DNA of 9,167 bases, from the NCBI GenBank assembly GCA_028700095.1, contig JAQVTJ010000063.1:1-9167 (forward strand). Reading direction: 5' to 3'. The translations under genes and the position numbers were made by a program. The notes under the pieces were generated by a model. That model made no database searches and had not been told where the DNA came from. It was given only the letters and a program-made list of their open reading frames with translations. Shown here piece after piece: positions 1 through 6,085 of this stretch (the first letter of the stretch is position 1; every line of letters begins with the position of its first letter). The stretch is from Methanobacterium sp. (lineage in GTDB: Archaea; Methanobacteriota; Methanobacteria; Methanobacteriales; Methanobacteriaceae).

Positions 1-22
1 AAGATTTTCTTGATAAATTAAT

Positions 23-1540
23 TTAACGTTGAATAAGTATTTTATTAATAGAATCTAAAACAGCTTCAACACTTGCAAGTACAACATCATCTGTAGTTGA
101 TCTTCCAGTTGCATTATTTCCTTTTTTATCTCCCATTATAACAAAAACTTCTGCAATAGCATTTGTACCTCCAGTAATTGCTTCAATATTATATTCTTTA
201 AGTTCAATATCTGCAGTTTCTCCTACAAGGCTTTGTATAGCATTTATAGCAGCATCAACTGGACCCACACCTGTTTTGGCAGCAGTTTTTATTATGCCGT
301 TAATATTAAGTTTAACAGTGGCTGTGGGCATTACATTGTCTCCTGTCATAACTGTAAAACCTTCAAGTTTTACTATTTCCTTTTGAGCTCTGCCAATAAC
401 AGTTTCAGACATTGCCTTTAAATCTGCATCTGTAACACATTTTCCTTTATCACCAAGTTTTTTTATTTGATCAAATACTTTAAAAAATTGATCTTCAGTA
501 AGTTCTATTCCATATTCTACAAGTTTGGATTTAATTGCATTTGCACCTGTATGTTTTCCTAGTACAATTCTACGTGTATGTCCAACCATTTCTGGTGTGA
601 TTGGTTCGTATATTTCTGCTTTTTTAAGCACACCATGTACATGTATGCCTGCTTCATGTGCAAATGCATTTTCACCTACTATTGCTTTATTTGGTGGCAT
701 TTTAATACCTGTGATCCTTGAAATAAATTCAGATGTATTTACTAATAGTTTTGTATTAATATTAGTTTTAATATGATATTGGGATGTTAATGCCATAACA
801 ACTTCTTCAAGAGCTGCGTTACCTGCTCTTTCACCTAAACCATTAATTGTAACATGAACTTGACTAGCTCCAGCTTCAACAGCACTTAATGAATTGGCTA
901 CTGCCATTCCAAAGTCATTATGACAATGTACACTAATGGGAACTTTGGTATTTTTTTTAATTTCAGAAATAATCCATTTCATTGATGCAGGGACCATTAC
1001 ACCAACAGTATCTGGTACATTAATATAATCTGCTCCTGCTTCTTCAGCAGCATTATATATTTTTTGAAGATAGTTGAATTCTGTTCTTGTTGCATCTTCT
1101 GCTGAAAATTCTGCTATTATTCCATGATCCTTTATATATTCTATGGCTTCAATGGATTTATTAAGAATTTCTTCTTGGCTCATTTTAAGTTTATATTCTC
1201 TGTGAAGAGGTGAGGTCCCTATAAAAGTATGTATATAATCAACACCACTATCTATTGCAGCATCAATATCAGAATGTAAAACCCTTGCCAAACCACATAT
1301 ATTGGAGTTAAGTCCAAGTTTTAGAATTTCCTTTGCAGCTCTTATTTCACCAGGGAAAGATGCAGGAAAACCTACTTCCATTGTATCAACACCTAGTTTA
1401 TCAAGTTTTTTTGCAATTCTTATCTTTTCATCCACTGTTATTGCTACACCAGGAGTTTGTTCACCATCTCTTAGAGTGGTATCTAAAATTCTAACTGTTT
1501 TTGGAAGTTTCATAGACTTTTTAACTGTTTCTATATACAT
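23..1540 (-). CDS. leuA: 2-isopropylmalate synthase (LeuA)
   Basis: This cytosolic enzyme condenses acetyl-CoA with 2-oxoisovalerate to give 2-isopropylmalate, the first committed step of leucine synthesis. The 505-residue product has an N-terminal HMGL-like TIM barrel. It shows the metal/substrate motif DTTLRDGEQTPGV at residues 20-32, HTFIGTSPLHREYKLK at 104-119, the metal-binding HCHNDFG at 205-211 and NGLGERAGNA at 233-242. A linker containing GKHTG follows, then a C-terminal LeuA regulatory domain that includes GVGPVDAA and ITGGTNA. The start at 1540 is supported by GAGGA at 1547-1551, six bases upstream. Methanogens also carry the paralogues citramalate synthase (CimA) and homocitrate synthase (AksA). 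The ICGLAR segment (81-86), the HTFI...SPLHREYK block and the full-length regulatory domain match the archaeal LeuA branch as I remember it better than CimA. The family is certain; the exact substrate is likely but inferred. The C-terminal domain suggests leucine feedback inhibition. It appears to be transcribed alone, behind a terminator. Confidence 0.88.
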   Translation of the reverse strand: MYIETVKKSMKLPKTVRILDTTLRDGEQTPGVAITVDEKIRIAKKLDKLGVDTMEVGFPASFPGEIRAAKEILKLGLNSNICGLARVLHSDIDAAIDSGVDYIHTFIGTSPLHREYKLKMSQEEILNKSIEAIEYIKDHGIIAEFSAEDATRTEFNYLQKIYNAAEEAGADYINVPDTVGVMVPASMKWIISEIKKNTKVPISVHCHNDFGMAVANSLSAVEAGASQVHVTINGLGERAGNAALEEVVMALTSQYHIKTNINTKLLVNTSEFISRITGIKMPPNKAIVGENAFAHEAGIHVHGVLKKAEIYEPITPEMVGHTRRIVLGKHTGANAIKSKLVEYGIELTEDQFFKVFDQIKKLGDKGKCVTDADLKAMSETVIGRAQKEIVKLEGFTVMTGDNVMPTATVKLNINGIIKTAAKTGVGPVDAAINAIQSLVGETADIELKEYNIEAITGGTNAIAEVFVIMGDKKGNNATGRSTTDDVVLASVEAVLDSINKILIQR

Positions 1541-1649
1541 TGGAAGTCCTCATTTAATTTGGCAATTATATATAATTATAATATTTTTTATTTGTGGTTT
1601 AAAAGGATTTTTGTTAAATGTTATATGCATATATTCAATGAATTACAAA

Positions 1650-1674
1650 TTTTTTTTTTTATATTAAAAAAAAA
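1650..1674 (-). terminator. U-tract terminator after the DUF63 gene
   Basis: Just past the DUF63 stop codon, the minus strand reads nine Ts (plus-strand A run 1666-1674), then AATAT, then eleven As (plus-strand T run 1650-1660). U-tracts are the usual archaeal intrinsic termination signal. The T9/A11 arms could also fold into a weak A-U hairpin. The tract separates DUF63 from leuA. The remaining AT-rich stretch (about 1561-1600), with TATA-like ATTATATATA, probably holds the leuA promoter, but no single box stands out. Confidence 0.55.
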
Positions 1675-1690
1675 TTCAAAGATATTATAT

Positions 1691-2494
1691 TTATACTCCC
1701 ATAATAAGGCTTAAAAAATTTCTTAAACCTGGAGCAATGCCTAAAATGAACATGGCTAATTTTAGCATGTTAGCTATTTTTTTATCTGCAATATAACTAT
1801 CAATTATATATAATGATCCTAATATTACTGCTATTTTAAGTGGGAACATAATAATTGCTGATCCAACTAATCCAGTAAGAAGGCTTGGAATTACATGTTG
1901 TTCAGTATAACCATAGAAATCAACTGCAATATAAGTGGAAGATGCATCAAAAAGATGTGCCATTAATATATATAAATTGAACCTATTCTTTAATAAAGCC
2001 CATTTATCCTTTAAAAATAGAAATATTAAAGATAGAAGAGTCCAAACCCCAATAACTTGTAAAGAAGCTATATAATTAATGGGAGCCATATATAATATAT
2101 TAGGTATGCAAATAATGGTACCTAGTGTAAATATTATATATCTATAATTAATATTGGTTTTTCTCTCAATATAAACCGAAAATAATACTGTAAAAATTGC
2201 CATAAAACCTGTAATTAAATATATTCCGGGTGTTACAAGAATATAGTTAATTGGATATATATTATTATCAACTAAGGCTCTGGCACTGGAACCAAAAAAT
2301 ATAAATGGAAATATTGGGAGGATAAGATCAGCAGGGTCTTTCTTAATATATTTAAACATTTTAATAATAAAAAGAATTGAAATTCCAAGTATTGTACCAA
2401 AGACTGTTGTGTTAAGCACAGTATATCCTGGGTGAAGATAGATAAAGTTTTGTTGAATATATTCAAGTATTTCTTGGAATAAATTGAATATCAT
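1691..2494 (-). CDS. DUF63 family integral membrane protein
   Basis: This 267-residue, very hydrophobic protein has roughly six to eight predicted membrane segments, for example around residues 31-46, 58-68, 84-107, 119-135, 143-161, 208-230 and 243-263. It matches the archaeal DUF63 family: the N-terminal HPGYTVLNT (21-29), the GSSARALVD block (68-76), VTPGIY (87-92), the H180-x2-D183 and D192 segment followed by GYTEQHVIP (195-203), and the C-terminal LGIAPGLRNFL (251-261). Function is unknown for the family. The polar residues H180, D183, D192, E198 and H200 fall within or beside membrane segments and could line a metal or proton site; that is inference. The start at 2494 is the first ATG after an in-frame stop, but it has no Shine-Dalgarno sequence. 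It follows the PHP gene by 118 bp with no U-tract between them, so co-transcription is possible. Confidence 0.82.
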   Translation of the reverse strand: MIFNLFQEILEYIQQNFIYLHPGYTVLNTTVFGTILGISILFIIKMFKYIKKDPADLILPIFPFIFFGSSARALVDNNIYPINYILVTPGIYLITGFMAIFTVLFSVYIERKTNINYRYIIFTLGTIICIPNILYMAPINYIASLQVIGVWTLLSLIFLFLKDKWALLKNRFNLYILMAHLFDASSTYIAVDFYGYTEQHVIPSLLTGLVGSAIIMFPLKIAVILGSLYIIDSYIADKKIANMLKLAMFILGIAPGLRNFLSLIMGV

Positions 2495-2544
2495 AAATAT
2501 ATAATATGGAACTTATTAATTTAAGATTAATGGTTTTTTTTTAG

Positions 2545-2559
2545 AAAATATAATATTTT
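2545..2559 (-). promoter_or_regulatory. AT-only palindrome upstream of the DUF63 gene
   Basis: AAAATATAATATTTT has perfect 7-bp arms around one central base. It lies 51-65 bp upstream of the DUF63 start codon, in a spacer otherwise made of T and A runs (T9 at 2534-2542, T10 at 2583-2592). It could contain a TATA element for DUF63 on the minus strand, or be chance in such AT-rich DNA. The minus-strand transcript would carry A-runs rather than U-runs here, so no terminator is visible for the PHP gene upstream. Confidence 0.22.
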
Positions 2560-2612
2560 TACAATCAGGTTTTTAAATATTATTTTTTTTTTATATTTTC
2601 CATTTATGGATT

Positions 2613-3263
2613 TTAACTGATTTTCTTGATTTTTTTATTAATCACTTCTTTTAATATAAGTGGCAGGGGAGTTCTATTACCTGATACTGTAGTTTTTCCT
2701 GATAGAATTTCTTCAATTATACTTTCATATGTAAAATTAGCATCTAATTGTGTAACACAACTTCCTATTGCCCCTAGAAAATGGGCGTCACTGGATCCTA
2801 TTTCTGGTAGGTTTCTTTTTTTTGCTAGGTTTTTGGCACGCCAATTAGAGTAGCCGAATATATATCTGGAATTAAGTGTTTCTATGGCATCTATATCCAT
2901 TTTTTTAATATTATTACATAAACCTTCTCTGTAACTAACAAATGGATGTGCTGCTACAGCTATCCCTCCAAGGTTACGAATTATATCTACAGTTTCTTCT
3001 GGAGATAGGCCTTGTTTAATATTTTCTTTTACTCCCAATGCCACAATATGTCCTTTATTGGAACTTATTTCTATGGCAGGTACAATAATCAGGTCTTTAT
3101 AGTTTTTTGCCTCTTTTATAGTTGCAAGGGCTCCTTTTATTGTGTTATGATCTGCTACTGCTAGGGCATCTAAACCTATGGATCTTGCTTTTTTAATTAT
3201 GTCTCTAGGAAATGCAGTTGAATCATTGGAGTAGGTGCTGTGTATATGTGGGTCTAGTATCAT
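2613..3263 (-). CDS. PHP-domain metal-dependent phosphoesterase
   Basis: The product (216 residues) is a stand-alone PHP domain, predicted to hydrolyse phosphoester bonds with a two- or three-metal centre. Visible ligand motifs in order are DPHIHS with H6 and H8, ADHNT with D38 and H39, AIEIS with E65, GHIVALG with H72, AAHPF with H106, and GSSDAH with D159 and H161. This is the arrangement in TrpH/YciV-like PHP proteins and the RNase AM/nucleotide 3',5'-bisphosphatase group, but the protein lacks their longer inserts and the substrate cannot be read from sequence. The start at 3263 is supported by AAAGGATG at 3271-3278, seven bases upstream. It lies 54 bp after the DUF1786 gene, which suggests a shared transcript. 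All expected metal ligands are present, so an active enzyme is likely; the biological role is open (RNA or nucleotide turnover, or histidinol-phosphatase-like activity). Confidence 0.85.
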   Translation of the reverse strand: MILDPHIHSTYSNDSTAFPRDIIKKARSIGLDALAVADHNTIKGALATIKEAKNYKDLIIVPAIEISSNKGHIVALGVKENIKQGLSPEETVDIIRNLGGIAVAAHPFVSYREGLCNNIKKMDIDAIETLNSRYIFGYSNWRAKNLAKKRNLPEIGSSDAHFLGAIGSCVTQLDANFTYESIIEEILSGKTTVSGNRTPLPLILKEVINKKIKKIS

Positions 3264-3317
3264 GAAATTACATCCTTTAGTTTAAATACAAAATCTGTTC
3301 TAGTTATGTTTATTATA

Positions 3318-4340
3318 TTAATATTTTGATATTATTGCTTTAATAAGACCTACGGGGCCTGTCATCATTACATCACCAGCTGGGGCTGCGTAGTGTACAT
3401 TTAAATTTGTTTTTTCTAAAATTCTTCTTCGAGGTCCTGTTGCAACTGTGTATTTATAATTGTTTAGTGGTGCTTGTGTCCATGCACCATGACCACCATC
3501 ATCATGAACTTCTTTATGTGTTATTGTTCCATTAATTAATTTTCCAATGAGTATTCTCATTTTTTCAGGATCTAATGAATTTGTATGATGTTCAAAAACA
3601 CCTATTATTTTACCATTTTCTAATGCAGCTGCAAGTGTATGGCCATTTCCAATATCTATAGCTATATAACTATTTAACTTTTTAACAAATGGATCATGTG
3701 TTGCACCACATATTGATGCAAACTTTGAATCCATTATTATTGGTTTATATCCCTTTAATGTTTTTAAAACACCATGCATTCTTGTGAAATATGTGGGGAT
3801 TGTATCATAATAAGCAAATTCTTCAGGGTATCTTGGAATATTTAGTTTTTCTTTTATTTTCATAAATCTGAAGTTACGATCTCCTATTCCTTCCATATAT
3901 CCATGATCTTGGATTGCAATACCAATATAATCAAAATCGAGTTTTACATCAAATTGGGATAATGCATTTTTTATTGACTTTAAATCTATATCTTTAAGTT
4001 CTATCTTTCCTAGTTCAGGATGTTCCTCTTTTTCAGGTATAACTCCTACTCCTAAAAATTTAACCTTTTCTAAGTTATCTCGAACTGTTCGTGCTGCATT
4101 TTCTGTCATTAGAACTTTATAGCCTCTTTTAATATGATTTTCTATTGCATTATTTACAGGACCTCCGCCCATTGTATTACCAGTGATTATAAGATCATTG
4201 TGGTGTTGTTGAATCCTTTTTGCAATTATTTTAGTGGGAGAGGGCATAACCATTTTTATAGAATTTTCTATAGGATAATCTGTATCATATAACATTACAT
4301 CCTGTGTTCCTGCTCCAACATCAATAGCCAATATTTTCAT
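3318..4340 (-). CDS. DUF1786 protein with ASKHA-like nucleotide-binding signatures
   Basis: The 340-residue product matches archaeal DUF1786, often labelled a pyruvate formate-lyase-activating-enzyme-related protein. That label looks unsupported: I see no radical-SAM CxxxCxxC motif. Two segments resemble the phosphate-1 and phosphate-2 loops of the actin/Hsp70/sugar-kinase fold: ILAIDVGAGTQDV at 3-15 and YIAIDIGNGHTLAA at 225-238. Between them lie GNTMGGGP (54-61), IAIQDHGYMEG (141-151) and an invariant-looking MDSKFASICGA (203-213). Near the C-terminus HDDGGHGAW (279-287) and AAPAGDVMMTGPVGL (318-332) are rich in His, Asp and Gly. The fold suggests an ATP-binding or ATP-hydrolysing enzyme or kinase; the substrate is unknown. 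The start at 4340 leaves MKILAIDVG in its normal N-terminal place but has no clear Shine-Dalgarno. It is transcribed divergently from trpB and probably leads the PHP gene. Confidence 0.8.
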   Translation of the reverse strand: MKILAIDVGAGTQDVMLYDTDYPIENSIKMVMPSPTKIIAKRIQQHHNDLIITGNTMGGGPVNNAIENHIKRGYKVLMTENAARTVRDNLEKVKFLGVGVIPEKEEHPELGKIELKDIDLKSIKNALSQFDVKLDFDYIGIAIQDHGYMEGIGDRNFRFMKIKEKLNIPRYPEEFAYYDTIPTYFTRMHGVLKTLKGYKPIIMDSKFASICGATHDPFVKKLNSYIAIDIGNGHTLAAALENGKIIGVFEHHTNSLDPEKMRILIGKLINGTITHKEVHDDGGHGAWTQAPLNNYKYTVATGPRRRILEKTNLNVHYAAPAGDVMMTGPVGLIKAIISKY

Positions 4341-4373
4341 ATAGATATATTTGTTGTTTATTCAATATTAACC

Positions 4374-4383
4374 TTAAATATAA
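4374..4383 (-). promoter_or_regulatory. Candidate TATA box for the DUF1786 gene
   Basis: The minus strand reads TTATATTTAA, centred about 39 bases upstream of the start codon. Archaeal TATA-to-start spacing would place transcription onset about 12-15 bases before the ATG, giving a short leader without a Shine-Dalgarno, in keeping with the gene's start. A TGTACA hexamer (4384-4389) abuts its upstream edge. Confidence 0.4.
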
Positions 4384-4439
4384 TGTACATATATGCTCAA
4401 CAAAGGTTTAAATAATACATTATACTAGATCTTAGTACA

Positions 4440-4455
4440 GTCTTAAAATTAAGAC
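4440..4455. promoter_or_regulatory. 16-bp palindrome in the divergent trpB/DUF1786 spacer
   Basis: GTCTTAAAATTAAGAC has perfect 7-bp arms, with G and C at the ends, around a central AA. It sits about 27 bp upstream of the likely trpB TATA box, in the middle of a 192-bp divergent spacer. Size and symmetry suit a dimeric helix-turn-helix regulator. The binding protein is unknown, and control of either or both genes is inference. Confidence 0.45.
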
Positions 4456-4483
4456 ATATATCTATAAAAAAAATATTTAATGA

Positions 4484-4490
4484 TTATATA
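4484..4490 (+). promoter_or_regulatory. Candidate TATA box for trpB
   Basis: TTATATA centred near 4487 lies 46 bases upstream of the trpB start. With usual archaeal spacing, transcription would begin near 4512, leaving a leader of about 20 bases that contains the strong Shine-Dalgarno AGGTGG at 4523-4528. A second AT-rich candidate (TATAAAAAAAATATTTAA, 4463-4480) lies just upstream. Confidence 0.4.
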
Positions 4491-4532
4491 GTCAGAACTT
4501 AAATACAATAAAATATCATGATAGGTGGTTAA

Positions 4533-5825
4533 ATGTATAAAATAACACTTTCAGAAAAAGACACTCCAAAAAAATGGTATAATATAGCTGCAGATCTACC
4601 TGTGGAATTACCTGCTGCTTCACAAACTAAAGATGGAAAACAACTTGAAAATTTACCCAAAATATTTTCCAAATATGTTCTTGAACAAGAAATGTCACAG
4701 GAAAGATGGATAGATATCCCAAAAGAAGTTAGAAATGTATATAAACAAGTAGGACGGCCTACACCCCTATTTAGAGCAACAGGACTTGAGAAATATTTAG
4801 ATACACCTGCAAAGATATATTACAAACGTGAAGATACATCTCCTTTAGGTAGTCATAAATTAAACACAGCAATTGCCCAAGCATATTATGCTAAAAAAGC
4901 AGGTGCTGAAAGATTAACAACAGAAACAGGAGCAGGACAATGGGGATCCGCATTATCTCTCGCATGTTCACTTCTAGATATTGAATGTACTGTATATATG
5001 GTTAATATTTCATTTAAACAAAAACCATATCGTAAAACAGTTATGCATCTATATAATGGAGAAGTTATACCATCACCAAGTACAAGAACAGAATTTGGTA
5101 GAAAAATACTTAAAGAAGACCCTAATCATCCGGGCTCTCTGGGAATTGCAATATCAGAAGCTATTGAAGATGCATTAACAGATGAAAAAGTATTTTATGC
5201 TCTGGGTAGTGTTTTAAATCATGTGCTTTTACATCAAACAGTTATTGGTTTAGAAGCTAAGAAACAATTCGAACTCATAGATGAAACACCTGATGTGTTA
5301 ATTGGATGTGTAGGAGGAGGAAGTAATTTTGGTGGAGCTGCATTCCCATTTATGAAAGATAAAATCTCAGGAGATCTAGATTGTGAATTTTTAGCTGTGG
5401 AACCTTCATCATGTCCAACACTTACACAAGGAGAATATCGATATGATTATGGGGACACTGCAGGTTTAACTCCATTAATGAAAATGTACACCTTAGGACA
5501 TGAATTTGTACCTCCATCAGTCCATGCAGGCGGTTTAAGATATCATGGAATGGCCCCAATAGTTGCTTTACTAGCTAATCAAGGTCTTGTAAAAGGAAGA
5601 ACAGTAAATCAGACAGATCTATTTGAAACAGGTAAAATATTTGCCAATACTGAAGGTGTTATACCTGCTCCAGAAACATGTCATGCTATTAAAGTAGGAA
5701 TGGATGAAGCATTAAAATGTAAAAAAACTGGAGAAGAAAAGAATATTTTAATATCATTCTCAGGTCATGGGTTACTTGATCTTCAAGGATATGATGATTA
5801 TATAGAAGGACATTTAACAGAATAA
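4533..5825 (+). CDS. trpB: Tryptophan synthase beta chain, TrpB2 type
   Basis: This PLP enzyme joins indole and L-serine to make L-tryptophan in the cytosol. The 430-residue length, the N-terminal extension ahead of GRPTPLF (74-80), and the SPSTRTEFGRK (181-191) and HPGSLGIAISEA (199-210) segments mark the TrpB2 branch rather than the ~400-residue TrpB1 that pairs with TrpA. K109 in GSHKLNTA is the Schiff-base lysine, E131 in TETGAGQWG is the catalytic glutamate, GGGSN (261-265) binds the PLP phosphate, and SGHG (410-413) lies near the cofactor ring. No trpA or other trp gene is adjacent, which fits a TrpB2 acting alone in indole salvage, as proposed for the family. AGGTGG at 4523-4528 supports the start. 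It appears monocistronic: divergent promoter region on one side, U-tract on the other. In Methanothermobacter trpB2 is reported to be under TrpY control; whether that applies here is open. Confidence 0.93.
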   Translation: MYKITLSEKDTPKKWYNIAADLPVELPAASQTKDGKQLENLPKIFSKYVLEQEMSQERWIDIPKEVRNVYKQVGRPTPLFRATGLEKYLDTPAKIYYKREDTSPLGSHKLNTAIAQAYYAKKAGAERLTTETGAGQWGSALSLACSLLDIECTVYMVNISFKQKPYRKTVMHLYNGEVIPSPSTRTEFGRKILKEDPNHPGSLGIAISEAIEDALTDEKVFYALGSVLNHVLLHQTVIGLEAKKQFELIDETPDVLIGCVGGGSNFGGAAFPFMKDKISGDLDCEFLAVEPSSCPTLTQGEYRYDYGDTAGLTPLMKMYTLGHEFVPPSVHAGGLRYHGMAPIVALLANQGLVKGRTVNQTDLFETGKIFANTEGVIPAPETCHAIKVGMDEALKCKKTGEEKNILISFSGHGLLDLQGYDDYIEGHLTE

Positions 5826-5858
5826 TCCTCCCATATCCTCTTATATATCTTTTTTTTT
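5826..5858 (+). terminator. Pyrimidine-rich U-tract terminator after trpB
   Basis: Immediately after the trpB stop codon a C/T-rich stretch ends in nine Ts (5850-5858). There is no GC-rich stem. This is the normal form of a Methanobacteriales intrinsic terminator. Confidence 0.6.
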
Positions 5859-5919
5859 ACAAATAATCTTATAAGTGGTTTCTAAAACTATAAAACCCCC
5901 CAATTATTTATTTATTTTT

Positions 5920-5965
5920 ATAATATTCTATTATTAAAATATAATATTCTATGATATTTTAATAA
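5920..5965. repeat. 21-bp-spaced direct repeat and 12-bp dyad upstream of fae-hps
   Basis: ATAATATTCTAT occurs at 5920-5931 and again at 5941-5952, exactly 21 bp apart, or two helical turns. Overlapping it, TTATTAAAATAT (5931-5942) and ATATTTTAATAA (5954-5965) are perfect 12-bp inverted arms around an 11-base centre. The structure lies about 70 bp upstream of the likely fae-hps TATA box, within the 260-bp spacer after trpB. It could be an operator, or a side effect of very AT-rich DNA. The rest of the spacer shows only a C6 run (5896-5901) and A/T tracts. Confidence 0.45.
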
Positions 5966-6032
5966 AAATATCTAATCTACTAATAAAAAAATAAATATAA
6001 GCTAATAGTAATTTATACACTTGAAATATTTA

Positions 6033-6040
6033 TTTATATG
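6033..6040 (+). promoter_or_regulatory. Candidate TATA box for fae-hps
   Basis: TTTATATG, preceded by a purine-rich BRE-like GAAATA (6023-6028), is centred about 50 bases upstream of the start. Transcription would begin near 6060, giving a leader of about 25 bases that contains GGAGG at 6072-6076. This is one of the better promoter matches in the window. Confidence 0.5.
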
Positions 6041-6085
6041 ATCTAATTCATAAGATTAATTAGACTAAAATGGAGGATAATAATT

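Noticed and set aside
1302..1667. Plus-strand open frame of 121 codons opposite the 5' end of leuA
   Set aside because: It is antisense to a well-conserved gene, has no Shine-Dalgarno or recognisable family, and its tail is low-complexity translation of the T-rich spacer.
4341..4532. Small RNA or tRNA in the divergent spacer
   Set aside because: There is no cloverleaf, no GC-rich stem and no tRNA consensus boxes; only promoter-like elements and the palindrome are visible.
5896..5901. C6 run in the trpB / fae-hps spacer
   Set aside because: It is unusual in such AT-rich DNA, but it has no G-rich partner nearby to form a stem and no repeat elsewhere.
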